Shown here piece by piece: positions 43,634-52,612 of a stretch of 64,000 nt of DNA (positions are counted from its first letter, which is position 1; every line of letters begins with the position of its first letter). A program made the translations under genes and the position numbers. The stretch is from Nocardia fluminea. Its GTDB lineage: Bacteria; Actinomycetota; Actinomycetes; Mycobacteriales; Mycobacteriaceae. The notes under the pieces are model-generated. The model made no database searches. It saw only the letters and a program-made list of their open reading frames with translations, and was not told the origin of the DNA. The stretch lies in NCBI RefSeq assembly GCF_002846365.1, contig NZ_PJMW01000002.1, positions 3,286,001 through 3,350,000 of the forward strand, in the 5' to 3' direction.

Positions 43634-46600
43634 GCGGCGTGCGCGTCACCCCGCAGCGGTTGGCCGACGCGCTCGGCCTGCCACCCCCGACCGACGAACA
43701 GGCGGCGGTCATCGCCGCGCCACCGGGGCCGACGCTGGTCGTGGCGGGCGCCGGGGCGGGCAAGACCGAGACCATGGCCGCGCGCGTGGTGTGGATGGTG
43801 GCCAACCAGCTGGTCGCCCCGGACGAAGTACTCGGGCTGACCTTCACCCGAAAAGCCGCGCAGCAGTTGACCTCTCGAATCCGGACCCGGCTGGCCCGGT
43901 TGGCGGGCGCGCCACTGCTGCGCGAGATAGATCCCAGCGGCGCGCTGCGTACGATCGTCGCCGGAGCCGAACCGGAGATCAGCACCTACCACTCGTACGC
44001 GGGCAGGCTGCTCACCGCGCACGGACTGTTGCTGCCCGTCGAGCCCTCCGCGGCCCTGCTCACCCAGACCCAGCTGTGGCAGCTCGCGCACGAGGTGGTG
44101 CGTTCCTGGGACGGCGATCTCGACACCGATCGCACACCGGTCTCGGTGACCGAGGCGGTGCTCGCCCTGTCCGGGCAGCTCGCCGAGCACCTGGTGGAAC
44201 CGGAGCAATTGGCCGAGGCGCACGCGGAGCTGGAGAAACTCGTCTACACCCTGCCCGCGGGCCCCCGCCAACGCGGCGGACCGAGCCAGGCGCTGATCGG
44301 CGTGGTGACCGCGCAACGTGAGCGCGTGGCCCTGCTCCCGCTGGTTCGCCAGCTCGCCGAGGCCCTGAACCGCCGTGGCGCCCTGGATTTCGGCTCTCAG
44401 ATGTCGCTGGCCGCGCAATTGGCCGTCGACCATCCGGAAGTCGCCGCCGCCGAACGCGCGCGATTCACATTGGTCCTGCTCGACGAATACCAGGACACCG
44501 GGCACGCGCAACGGGTGCTGCTGTCGGCGCTGTTCGGCAATGCCGATGCGGTGCAACGGGATCGGCAGCGACAGCCGGTGCGGATCCGGGGCGAGGCGTA
44601 CCCGACTCGAACACGCGAGGCCGACACGCTGTTCGCGATGGATGCGCAGGATTCGGCATCCAGGCAGCTCGGCGACGACGGCATCGCGGGCGTGGGCACC
44701 CGGTCGCCCGCCGATGACCCCGGCGCGGCAGTGTCGGGTTCCGGCCGTGGCGACGAACGGCCGGGTGGCGAGCGTCGAACTGCTACGTCAGCCGACGTCG
44801 GCACGAATCGCACCGTGTCAGGGGAATCTGCCCCGTCGTCGCGAGCGCTCGCGGTGACCGCGGTAGGTGATCCGATGCAATCCATCTACGGGTGGCGAGG
44901 CGCCTCCGCGGCCAACCTGCCGAGGTTCGCTACCGATTTCCCCGCTGCGCCAGGCGTTCCCGCGCCCGTGCTGCCGCTGCTGACCAGCTGGCGGAACCCG
45001 CCCGAAGCGCTCGCGCTGGCGAACCTGGTGGCGGATCCGTTGCGGGCGGTGGCGCGGGCGGCCGGTGGGGCGACGGTGGACGCGTTGCGGGCCAAGCCAC
45101 AATCGCAGGCCGGGGTCGTCGAGTTCGCGCTGACCGAGACCATCGCGCAGGAGCGGGACTGGATCGCCGAGCGGATCGCGCGCGAGTGGGCGACGGCGCG
45201 GGAGAACGAGGATCCGCCGCCTACCTCGGCGGTGCTCATCCGGCGCAACGCCGACGCGGCGCCGCTGGCGGAGGCACTGCGTGAGCACGGTCTGCCGGTG
45301 GAGATCGTCGGGCTCGGCGGGTTGCTGGCGACGCCGGAGGTCGCCGACATCGTCGCCACCCTGCGGTTGATCGCGGAGCCGGGGACCGGGAGCGCGGCGG
45401 TCCGGATTCTGACCGGGGCCCGGTGGCGGATCGGGGTGGCGGATCTGGCCGCACTGGCACGGCGCGCGCAGATGCTGTCGATCAGCAGCGTCTCGGATGC
45501 CACCGACGCCATCACCGACGCGGCCGGACTCGCGACGGCGCTGCGCGAGGTCGCACCCGAGCCGACCGAGAAGGCGGGTCTCGCCGACGCCATCGCCGAT
45601 CCCGGTGCGCCGGATCAGTATTCCGAAGCGGGGTTCGCGCGGATCGTGGCCTTGAGCGAGGAGCTGGCCGCGCTGCGCGAACGCAGCGGACAGCCGCTGG
45701 TGGAACTCGTCGCCGATGTCGAACGGACCATCGGCGTCGGGGTCGAGACCCAGGCCAGGCGTGCGATCGCCGGTGGCGGCGCCGGTCGCGAGCACCTCGA
45801 CGCCTTCGCCGAGGTGGTGGCCGGGTACGCGGCGGATTCGCGGGCGTCGCTGAGCGGCCTGCTCGCCTTCTTCACCGCGGCGGAGTCGGTCGAAAACGGT
45901 TTGGAGCCGGGCGAAGTGGAGGTCGCGCGCGACCGGGTGCAGGTGCTCACCGTGCACGCCGCCAAGGGTCTGGAATGGGAGGTCGTCGCGGTGCCGCATG
46001 TGAGCGCCACGGTGTTCCCGTCGACCACCGCGCTGAGTACCTGGCTCGGCGCCCTCACCGAACTCCCTACCACGCTGCGCGGTGACCGCGCCCAGCCGGA
46101 CGCCTCCGAAGGCGTGCCCGTCCTCGACCTGAGCGCGGTGAGCGATCGCTCCGAACTCGAACACGCGCTCGCCGATCACAAGGACGCGCTCAAGAGCCGC
46201 CGGCTCGACGAGGAACGGCGTCTGTTCTACGTGGCGCTCACCAGAACCGAACGGGTGCTGCTGGTTTCGGCCTATTACTGGCCCGAGACCGGTACCTCGC
46301 AGAAGGGCCCGTCGGACTTCCTGCTCGAGCTCAAGGAAGCGAACGAGAACCCGGACAGCGAAGCCTACGGTGTGGCCACCATCGCCCGCTGGGACGACAA
46401 GCCACCGCCGGACGCGGTGAACCCCTTCGCCGACAACCCGCCGACCGCCCCGTGGCCGCGCGACCCACTGGGCAACCGCCGCGACCCCATCGAACAGGGC
46501 GCCGCGCTGGTCCGCGAGGCCCTCGACGAATTGCGAAACGGCACAACGGCTGACGACCAGAACGCCGACGAACCCGACGAGATCGACGATCCCGAGGGCT

Positions 46601-47328
46601 GGGTCAACGACGTGGATGCCCTCCTCGCCGAATTCACCGCCGCCGAGCTGGCCGAACAACAGGTGGAACTCCCCGGCCAGCTCCCCGCCACCGCGCTCGT
46701 CGAACTGCGCGCCGACCCGACCCGGCTGGCCGCCCGTCTGCGCCGCCCGCTGCCGTACCCCCCGAACCCGATGGCCCGGCGCGGCACCGCCTTCCACGCC
46801 TGGGTGCAGTCCTGGTTCGGTACCGAACAGCTGCTCGGCCTCGACGAACTGCCCGGCGCCGCCGACAGCACCACCGAACTGGGACGCGCCGACCAGGAAC
46901 TCGCCGCCATGCAGTCCGCCTTCCGCCGCTCACCGTGGGCGCACCGCAACCCCGTCGACGTGGAAGTGCCCTTCGAAACCAGCATCGCGGGCACGGTGAT
47001 TCGCGGCCGTATGGACGCCGTCTTCGCCGAACCGGGTGGCCGCTGGATCGTCGTCGACTGGAAGACCGGTGCCGAACCCGGCCCCGCCGACGAACCGGCC
47101 GTCGCCATGCAGCTGGCCGTCTACCGCCTGGCCTGGGCCCGCCTGATGGCCGCCCGCACCGGCGAGACCGAGGACCGGATGCTCCAACGTGTCGGCGCCG
47201 CATTCCATTACATCCGCTCCGGCCGCACGATCGCCCCCACGCAACTGGCGGGCCCCGCCGAACTGGAGCGCCTCATCCGCGACGCCGCACCGGAAAACGC
47301 CGACACCGATCCACGCGAGACCCACTGA
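43630..47328 (+). CDS. adnB: AdnB subunit of the AdnAB helicase-nuclease
   Basis: A 1232-residue second motor-nuclease subunit. Walker A is AGAGAGKTET, Walker B is LLDEYQDT, motif III is AVGDPMQSIYGWRGAS, and [17 protein letters not shown] is the later helicase motif. The nuclease domain has GTAFHAWVQ, GRMDAVF, VVDWKTG and QLAVYRL. An unusual insert of about 100 residues, rich in Gly, Ser, Arg and Asp, lies between Walker B and motif III (44548-44847), where homologues have only a short joining segment. The GTG overlaps the adnA stop as GTGA. The two subunits form a heterodimer. Confidence 0.92.
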   Translation: MSGVRVTPQRLADALGLPPPTDEQAAVIAAPPGPTLVVAGAGAGKTETMAARVVWMVANQLVAPDEVLGLTFTRKAAQQLTSRIRTRLARLAGAPLLREIDPSGALRTIVAGAEPEISTYHSYAGRLLTAHGLLLPVEPSAALLTQTQLWQLAHEVVRSWDGDLDTDRTPVSVTEAVLALSGQLAEHLVEPEQLAEAHAELEKLVYTLPAGPRQRGGPSQALIGVVTAQRERVALLPLVRQLAEALNRRGALDFGSQMSLAAQLAVDHPEVAAAERARFTLVLLDEYQDTGHAQRVLLSALFGNADAVQRDRQRQPVRIRGEAYPTRTREADTLFAMDAQDSASRQLGDDGIAGVGTRSPADDPGAAVSGSGRGDERPGGERRTATSADVGTNRTVSGESAPSSRALAVTAVGDPMQSIYGWRGASAANLPRFATDFPAAPGVPAPVLPLLTSWRNPPEALALANLVADPLRAVARAAGGATVDALRAKPQSQAGVVEFALTETIAQERDWIAERIAREWATARENEDPPPTSAVLIRRNADAAPLAEALREHGLPVEIVGLGGLLATPEVADIVATLRLIAEPGTGSAAVRILTGARWRIGVADLAALARRAQMLSISSVSDATDAITDAAGLATALREVAPEPTEKAGLADAIADPGAPDQYSEAGFARIVALSEELAALRERSGQPLVELVADVERTIGVGVETQARRAIAGGGAGREHLDAFAEVVAGYAADSRASLSGLLAFFTAAESVENGLEPGEVEVARDRVQVLTVHAAKGLEWEVVAVPHVSATVFPSTTALSTWLGALTELPTTLRGDRAQPDASEGVPVLDLSAVSDRSELEHALADHKDALKSRRLDEERRLFYVALTRTERVLLVSAYYWPETGTSQKGPSDFLLELKEANENPDSEAYGVATIARWDDKPPPDAVNPFADNPPTAPWPRDPLGNRRDPIEQGAALVREALDELRNGTTADDQNADEPDEIDDPEGWVNDVDALLAEFTAAELAEQQVELPGQLPATALVELRADPTRLAARLRRPLPYPPNPMARRGTAFHAWVQSWFGTEQLLGLDELPGAADSTTELGRADQELAAMQSAFRRSPWAHRNPVDVEVPFETSIAGTVIRGRMDAVFAEPGGRWIVVDWKTGAEPGPADEPAVAMQLAVYRLAWARLMAARTGETEDRMLQRVGAAFHYIRSGRTIAPTQLAGPAELERLIRDAAPENADTDPRETH

Positions 47329-47381
47329 GCCGATAGTGTTGCGATCGCCGAGGAAAGCGCGAGGCGATCAAAGGCCGGACT

Positions 47382-47404
47382 CGGCGGCGCAAGCCGCCGG
47401 TTTT
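47382..47404 (+). terminator. Intrinsic terminator after adnB
   Basis: CGGCGGC, loop GCAA, GCCGCCG, then GTTTT, about 54 bases after the adnB stop. It overlaps one arm of a larger inverted repeat. Confidence 0.55.
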
Positions 47405-47506
47405 CGGCCGCCTTGATCTGGACTGACCAGAGGGTGCGACGAAGGAGTACCCGGCGGGAGGGAAGATCGAGGTTCCCAGGCCGAAAACCCGCGGCGCCAG
47501 CCGCCG
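47382..47506. repeat. 125-bp inverted-repeat structure upstream of the K+ channel gene
   Basis: The first 28 bases (47382-47409) and the reverse complement of the last 28 (47479-47506) match at 23 of 28 positions, including 11 perfect base pairs GGTTTTCGGCC/GGCCGAAAACC. Each arm is itself a GC hairpin. Upstream, GATCGCC (47343-47349) can pair with GGCGATC (47363-47369), while the overlapping GATCAA can pair instead with TTGATC (47413-47418). This may be a pair of terminators, a structured leader RNA or a small mobile repeat. Confidence 0.45.
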
Positions 47507-47524
47507 ATAGACACAGGAGCAGGA

Positions 47525-48580
47525 ATGTTCGGTGACACGCGCAACCCGATCGGGTTGAGCAGCAGTCCCGACTATGCCCTGGTCGGCCTGTTGCGGATCC
47601 CGGCGGCGCAGTCCAGCCCGTGGGTTTCGCTCACCCGTCGCGTGTTGTTCGCGATCGCGCTGCTGTTCACCGCCGCGACGGTGGTGTACGTCGGCCGTGC
47701 GGGCTACAGCGACAACACCGGCGACGAGCTGTCGTTCCTGGACGCGATGTATTACGCGACGGTGTCGCTGTCGACCACCGGCTACGGCGATATCGCCCCG
47801 GTGACCCCGTCGGCGCGGCTGGTGAACATCATCGTCATCACCCCACTGCGCGTCCTGTTCCTCATCGTGTTGGTCGGTACCACTCTCGGCGTGCTGACCG
47901 AACGGTCACGGCAGGCGTTCAAGATTCAGCGATGGAGGCACACCGTGCGTAATCACACCGTCGTCGTCGGCTACGGCACCAAGGGCCGGACCGCGATCGA
48001 TGCGATGGTCGGTGACGGGATCCAGGTGTCCGACATCGTGGTGGTCGACACCGACCCCGTCGCGCTCGAGGCCGCCGCCGCGGCGGGTCTGGTGACCGTG
48101 CACGGTTCGGCGACCAAGTCCGATGTGCTGCGCCTGACCGGCGTGCAGCGTGCCGCCGCGGTCGTGGTCGCCACCAACCGCGACGACACCGCCGTGCTGG
48201 TGACGCTCACCGCGCGCGAACTGAACAAGACAGCCAAGATCTCGGTGGCCATCCGCGAAGCGGAGAACACCCATTTGGTCCGGCAGTCCGGCGCCGACTC
48301 GGTGGTGGTGTCCTCGGAGACCGCGGGCAGGCTGCTCGGTATCGCCACCACCACGCCGACCGTTGTGGAGATGATGGAGGACCTGCTCACGCCCGAGCAG
48401 GGTTTCGCTGTCGCCGAACGCGAGGTGGAGGCCGGCGAAGTGGGCGGATCGCCACGTCATCTCAGCGACATCGTGCTCGGTGTGGTGCGCAACGGCGCGC
48501 TGATCCGGGTCGGCGAACCCGAGGTCGACGCCCTCGACACCGGCGACAAACTGCTCTACATCCGTCGCGCCGGAAAGTAG
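47525..48580 (+). CDS. Potassium channel with TrkA-N (RCK) domain
   Basis: A 351-residue channel subunit. Two membrane helices flank a pore loop with the K+ filter TTGYGD near residues 84-89. A cytoplasmic RCK domain begins at VVVGYGTKGRTAID (about 146-160), with the acidic VVDTDP end of strand 2, and a TrkA-C-like segment forms the C-terminus. It resembles the M. tuberculosis Rv3200c product, in the same position. The ATG follows CACAGGAGCAGGA. The structured leader between adnB and this gene could carry ion- or nucleotide-dependent control, but I could not match it to a known riboswitch. Confidence 0.9.
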   Translation: MFGDTRNPIGLSSSPDYALVGLLRIPAAQSSPWVSLTRRVLFAIALLFTAATVVYVGRAGYSDNTGDELSFLDAMYYATVSLSTTGYGDIAPVTPSARLVNIIVITPLRVLFLIVLVGTTLGVLTERSRQAFKIQRWRHTVRNHTVVVGYGTKGRTAIDAMVGDGIQVSDIVVVDTDPVALEAAAAAGLVTVHGSATKSDVLRLTGVQRAAAVVVATNRDDTAVLVTLTARELNKTAKISVAIREAENTHLVRQSGADSVVVSSETAGRLLGIATTTPTVVEMMEDLLTPEQGFAVAEREVEAGEVGGSPRHLSDIVLGVVRNGALIRVGEPEVDALDTGDKLLYIRRAGK

Positions 48581-48619
48581 TCGGCCGCCCGGGCGCAGCC
48601 GTACCCGCGCCTTCGCTCT

Positions 48620-49522
48620 ATGCTCGGCATCGTGTCGTTCCGGCTGAAAGACGTTCCGCTGCTGTCACGTTCCACCATCGATCGGGCCGAGCACGCCCGG
48701 CTCGATCCCGGCGCCCTGCGCGAAGGGTGGGGGAAGGCGAAGATCCTGCGTATCGACACGCGGGGGAAAGTGCGGGTGGAGGACGACAAGATCGTTCTCG
48801 ACGCGGCCGTCTCGGTGGCCGAGGAGCCCGGCGAAGGCGCGGTCTTCCTCGGTGCCGTCGAGGACAGCCACCTGTGGGCGGTACGAGTGAGCGAGCTGGA
48901 CGGCACCCTGAAGGATCTGCGGACCCTCGGTGCCGTCGACGACTTCACCGCCGAACTGCTGTCCACCGCGTACGCGCTGCTCAACTGGCACGAGCGGGCC
49001 GGGTACCACGGCGGCGACGGCACGGCGACCACGCCGTCGCGCGGCGGCTGGTCGCGGCTGACCGCCGCGGGGGAAGAAGAGTTCCCGCGGATCGACCCCG
49101 CGGTGATCTGCCTGGTCCACGACGGTGCCGATCGGGTGCTGCTCGCCCGCCAGCAGAGCTGGCCGGAGACGATGTTCTCGCTGCTGGCAGGCTTCGTCGA
49201 AGTGGGCGAATCGCTCGAGCGCTGCGTGGAACGCGAGGTTCGCGAGGAGGTGGGCGTCGACCTGCGCGATATCCACTACCTCGGCAGCCAGCCGTGGCCC
49301 TTCCCCCGTTCGCTGATGGTCGGCTTCGCCGCGGTCGGCGATCCCGCCCAGGAACTCGTGTTCTCCGACGGCGAGATCGCCGAGGCGCATTGGTTCACCC
49401 GCGACGAGGTCCGCGCGGCCCTGCGGGTCGGCGACTGGTCGGCGCGCGAACCCGGCGCGCGACTGCTCGTCCCGGGGTCCATCTCGATCGCGCGCTCGAT
49501 CATCGAGTCCTGGGCGGACTGA
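48620..49522 (+). CDS. nudC: NAD+ diphosphatase, NudC family
   Basis: A 300-residue Nudix hydrolase. The Nudix box is GFVEVGESLERCVEREVREE with the following VGV, and the NudC-specific SQPWPFPRSLM lies 17 residues downstream. It splits NAD(H) into NMN(H) and AMP and can remove NAD caps from RNA. The four zinc-ribbon cysteines of E. coli NudC are absent (WHERAGYHGGDGTATTPSR), as in the M. tuberculosis homologue. The start may instead be GTG 48632: TATGCT lies seven bases before it, a leaderless arrangement that would overlap the ATG used here. Confidence 0.9.
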   Translation: MLGIVSFRLKDVPLLSRSTIDRAEHARLDPGALREGWGKAKILRIDTRGKVRVEDDKIVLDAAVSVAEEPGEGAVFLGAVEDSHLWAVRVSELDGTLKDLRTLGAVDDFTAELLSTAYALLNWHERAGYHGGDGTATTPSRGGWSRLTAAGEEEFPRIDPAVICLVHDGADRVLLARQQSWPETMFSLLAGFVEVGESLERCVEREVREEVGVDLRDIHYLGSQPWPFPRSLMVGFAAVGDPAQELVFSDGEIAEAHWFTRDEVRAALRVGDWSAREPGARLLVPGSISIARSIIESWAD

Positions 49523-49531
49523 CTCGGCGAG

Positions 49532-49792
49532 TCAGGCCTGCTGGGCGGCCAACGCCTGCTTCACCGCGGCCAGCGACGGGTTCGTCGCGGTGGAGCCGTC
49601 GCGGTACTTGATCGTGGGCACGACGTGGTTGCCGTTGTTGACGCTGCCGACGAACTCGGCCGAAGCGGGATCGTCTTCGATATCGATCACCGAGTAGGTG
49701 ATGCCCGCCTCGTCGAGCTGGGTCCGCAGGCGCCGGCAGTAGCCGCACCACGTGGTCGAGTACATCGTCAGATCTGGGGTTGCTTCAGTCAC
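49532..49792 (-). CDS. mrx1: Mycoredoxin
   Basis: An 86-residue glutaredoxin-fold protein with active site CGYC (residues 16-19) and a cis-Pro motif in HVVPTIKY. Mycoredoxin-1 reduces mixed disulfides between proteins and mycothiol. The position between nudC and uvrD2 matches that of Rv3198A in M. tuberculosis. It ends convergently with nudC. A small TGACTC/GAGTCA hairpin (49520-49534) covers both stop codons. It is divergent from uvrD2. Confidence 0.93.
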   Translation of the reverse strand: MTEATPDLTMYSTTWCGYCRRLRTQLDEAGITYSVIDIEDDPASAEFVGSVNNGNHVVPTIKYRDGSTATNPSLAAVKQALAAQQA

Positions 49793-49875
49793 GCGATGTG
49801 CAACGTCGCAAGGCGGCGCGGTGTTCCTCGGCCGAATCCGCCGGGCGTGGCGGCAAGTTGTCGGGGGGCGCTGTC

Positions 49876-52032
49876 ATGATGGTGCGCGTGCCAGCACTCG
49901 ATCTCACCGCCCTCGACCCGGAACAGGCCGCCGCGGTGCGGGCACCGAGAGGGCCGGTCTGTGTTCTCGCCGGCGCGGGGACCGGTAAGACCAGGACGAT
50001 CACGCATCGGATCGCGCATCTGATCGCGGGCGGGCATGTGAAGGCCGACCAGGTGCTGGCGGTGACCTTCACCGCACGGGCGGCGGGGGAGATGCGCAAT
50101 CGGTTGCGCACGATGGGTCTCGGGGGCGAGGCCGGGCAGGTGCAGGCGCGCACCTTCCATGCCGCGGCGCTGCGGCAGTTGCGGTATTTCTGGCCGCAGG
50201 TGGTGGGTGATGTGCCGTGGCGGCTGATCGACAGCAAGTTCCCGATCGTCTCGCAGGCCGCGCAGCGCGCGGGGCTGCGTGCCTCCACCGAACTGGTGCG
50301 TGACCTGCTCAGCGAGATCGAGTGGGCCAAGGCCTCGCTGATCGCGCCGGAGGACTATCCGGCCGCGGCCGCCAGACATCATCGGGACGCGCCGGTCGAC
50401 GTGGCCAAGGTCGCCGAGGTGTACCAGGGCTACGAATCCGCGAAAGCCTCCGCCGACGGCCTGCTGCTCGATTTCGACGATCTGCTCCTGCACACCGCCG
50501 CCGCCCTCGAGGACTACCCGGCCGTGGCCGACGAATTCCGCGGTCGCTATCGCAGTTTCGTCGTCGACGAATACCAGGACGTGACGCCGCTGCAGCAGCG
50601 TGTGCTCGACGCGTGGCTGGGCGAACGCGACGACCTCACCGTCGTCGGCGACGCGAACCAGACCATCTACTCGTTCACCGGTGCCACCCCGTCCTATCTG
50701 CTCGACTTCTCCCGGCGCTTCCCCGACGCCACCGTGGTCCGGCTCGAACGCGACTACCGGTCGACACCCCAGGTGGTGTCGCTGGCCAATCAGGTCATCG
50801 GCGCCGCGCGGGGGCGCATCGCGGGCACCCGGCTGGCCCTGATCGGTCAACGGCCGGAGGGCCCCGAACCGGAATTCGCCGAGTACGCCGACGCGCACGC
50901 CGAGGCTGTCGCCGTCGCCGACCGGATCCAGAAACTGATCGCCGCCGGCACGCCCGCGTCCGAGATCGCGGTGCTCTACCGGACCAACGCCCTGTCGGAA
51001 CCGTTCGAACAGGTGCTGGGCGAGCGGGCGATTCCGTTCCAGGTGCGTGGTGGCGAGGGGTTCTTCCAGCGTCAGGAAGTGCGCCAGGCGGTGTCGGCGC
51101 TGCGTCAGGTCGATACTCGCGACGACCTGCCCGACGAGGCGCGCAGTGGGGCGTCGCTGATCACGCTGGTGCGGGCCGCGCTGGCGCCGGTCGGGCTCAC
51201 CGCGGAGGAACCGGCCGGTGCGCAGGCGAAGGAACGCTGGTCCTCGCTGCTGGCACTGGTGCAGCTCACCGAGGAACTGGTCAGCCACGACGACGACATG
51301 GATCTCACCGCGCTGCTGCGCGAGCTCGCGACCCGCGCCGAGGCCAAGCATCCCCCGACCGTCGACGGCGTCACCCTGGCCTCGCTGCACGCGGCGAAGG
51401 GCCTGGAATGGGATGCGGTGTTCCTGGCCGGGCTCACCGACGGCACGCTGCCGATCTTCCATGTGCTCGGCCGGAAGAACGCGCCGGTCGACGAAGCAGG
51501 GCTGGAGGAGGAGCGCCGGCTGCTCTACGTCGGTGTCACGCGGGCACGCGAGCATCTGAGCCTGTCGTGGACCCAGCGGCGGCTGCAAGCGGGCGGGGAC
51601 TATCGGCCGGTGACCCGGTCGCGGTTTCTCAACGGCTTGATCCCCGACAGTTCCACCGCCTCGCGGATCGCCGGGGAAGTCCCGGTCAAGGCCGACACCC
51701 CACGTCCGCTGTGCCGGGTGTGCCTCAAGCCCCTGATCGGCACCTACGCCACCATGCTCGGCCGTTGCAGGCGCTGCCCGGGCGAGGTCGACCCCCAGTT
51801 GCTCGAAGCACTGAAGGAATGGCGAGCCGAGAAGGCCGAGGCGCTGCAGCGGCGCGACTTCGTGGTGTTCACCGACACCACCCTCACCGCGATCGCCGAA
51901 CAGTTGCCCGCCGACGACGCCGCGCTGGCCGCCATCGCGGGCATCGGTGCGAAGAAGATCGAACAGTACGGTGCCGATGTGCTCGCCATCGTCGCGTCAC
52001 GTTTGCGGGCAACAGCACAAAACCCCAGGTAG
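49876..52032 (+). CDS. uvrD2: ATP-dependent DNA helicase UvrD2
   Basis: A 718-residue superfamily 1A helicase. Walker A is [10 protein letters not shown], Walker B is VVDEYQDV, motif III is [15 protein letters not shown], and [17 protein letters not shown] and [11 protein letters not shown] follow. Near 613-635 is a four-Cys zinc motif (CRVC...CRRC), and the C-terminal 80 residues form an HRDC domain ([20 protein letters not shown]). This combination identifies the mycobacterial-type UvrD2, which unwinds 3'-tailed DNA. ATG 49876 or 49879, or GTG 49888, could be used. No strong Shine-Dalgarno sequence is seen. Confidence 0.92.
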   Translation: MMVRVPALDLTALDPEQAAAVRAPRGPVCVLAGAGTGKTRTITHRIAHLIAGGHVKADQVLAVTFTARAAGEMRNRLRTMGLGGEAGQVQARTFHAAALRQLRYFWPQVVGDVPWRLIDSKFPIVSQAAQRAGLRASTELVRDLLSEIEWAKASLIAPEDYPAAAARHHRDAPVDVAKVAEVYQGYESAKASADGLLLDFDDLLLHTAAALEDYPAVADEFRGRYRSFVVDEYQDVTPLQQRVLDAWLGERDDLTVVGDANQTIYSFTGATPSYLLDFSRRFPDATVVRLERDYRSTPQVVSLANQVIGAARGRIAGTRLALIGQRPEGPEPEFAEYADAHAEAVAVADRIQKLIAAGTPASEIAVLYRTNALSEPFEQVLGERAIPFQVRGGEGFFQRQEVRQAVSALRQVDTRDDLPDEARSGASLITLVRAALAPVGLTAEEPAGAQAKERWSSLLALVQLTEELVSHDDDMDLTALLRELATRAEAKHPPTVDGVTLASLHAAKGLEWDAVFLAGLTDGTLPIFHVLGRKNAPVDEAGLEEERRLLYVGVTRAREHLSLSWTQRRLQAGGDYRPVTRSRFLNGLIPDSSTASRIAGEVPVKADTPRPLCRVCLKPLIGTYATMLGRCRRCPGEVDPQLLEALKEWRAEKAEALQRRDFVVFTDTTLTAIAEQLPADDAALAAIAGIGAKKIEQYGADVLAIVASRLRATAQNPR

Positions 52033-52069
52033 AAAATAAGTTGTTCGGTTCTCGATCATTGCCTATGGT
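52033..52069 (+). promoter_or_regulatory. whiB7 promoter with AT-rich WhiB7 site
   Basis: AAAAT (52033-52037), three bases, -35-like TTGTTC (52041-52046), exactly 17 bases, and -10-like TATGGT (52064-52069). An AT-rich stretch three bases upstream of the -35 box is the known signature of promoters activated by WhiB7 through its AT-hook, including whiB7 itself. Expected start near 52076. Confidence 0.65.
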
Positions 52070-52142
52070 GGAGAACACGCACCGAGAGTGATCCCGGTGC
52101 GCGGTCATTGTTCACACACGAGTTCAGGAGGGAGGCAGACAC

Positions 52143-52475
52143 ATGAACACGAACACGAACACCACGTTCGATGCGATGAGCAATCGCGTCCTGGTGAACG
52201 GATTTGTCATGTCCGCCTCCCGGGGGGTCCTCGCTCTGCAGGGGACCGGCCTGTCCGGCGTCGATGCCAAAGCTGTGCCGATGACTGTCGTCCATCAGCA
52301 CACTCCGATTCGTCTCCAGGACAAGCCCAACGTGGGTTGGCAGCCGACCGCAGTCGCGGCACCGGCAGCAATCGCTGATGAAGCCGGTTACGCACCGGAG
52401 TTCATCGGCGCAATCCGCCTTCGCGTCCACCCAGCGACCGTGATCAGGTCTCGACAGAAATGTCGAACTAGGTAG
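52143..52475 (+). CDS. 110-codon upstream ORF in the whiB7 leader
   Basis: A reading frame of 110 codons inside the whiB7 leader, with a strong Shine-Dalgarno region (CAGGAGGGAGG, eight bases before ATG). The product starts MNTNTNTTFDAMSNRVLVNG and ends VIRSRQKCRTR, and resembles no family I know. The stop is 20 bases before the terminator stem. In mycobacteria whiB7 is controlled by translation of an upstream ORF: when antibiotics slow ribosomes, the terminator is avoided and WhiB7 rises. This frame is the natural candidate for that role here, although it is long for such an element. A TCGACA-GAAA-TGTCGA hairpin (52451-52466) lies within its end. Confidence 0.6.
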   Translation: MNTNTNTTFDAMSNRVLVNGFVMSASRGVLALQGTGLSGVDAKAVPMTVVHQHTPIRLQDKPNVGWQPTAVAAPAAIADEAGYAPEFIGAIRLRVHPATVIRSRQKCRTR

Positions 52476-52495
52476 GGAACACCTCCCAGACCTCC

Positions 52496-52540
52496 TGGCC
52501 ACGGATCGCGAGAAGCGAAATCCGTGGCCATCTTTATTTC
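52496..52540 (+). terminator. Attenuator terminator in the whiB7 leader
   Basis: TGGCCACGGAT (52496-52506) and ATCCGTGGCCA (52520-52530) form a perfect 11-bp stem, followed by TCTTTATTT. It lies between the upstream ORF and whiB7, about 80 bases before the whiB7 start. Premature termination here would keep whiB7 off under normal translation. Confidence 0.8.
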
Positions 52541-52612
52541 GGCTCTCAGCCGTTGGCACCGGGTTCGCACACCGAACATTCCACCGCTGCAAACGAGCTG
52601 AAGGAGAACGAC

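Noticed and set aside
47329-47524. c-di-AMP (ydaO) riboswitch before the K+ channel
   Set aside because: The position is suggestive because ydaO riboswitches control K+ transport, but the conserved ydaO sequence blocks are not recognisable. Reported only as a structured region.
48966-49090. Loss of the zinc-ribbon cysteines in NudC
   Set aside because: The M. tuberculosis NudC also lacks them as I recall its sequence, so this is a lineage trait rather than decay.
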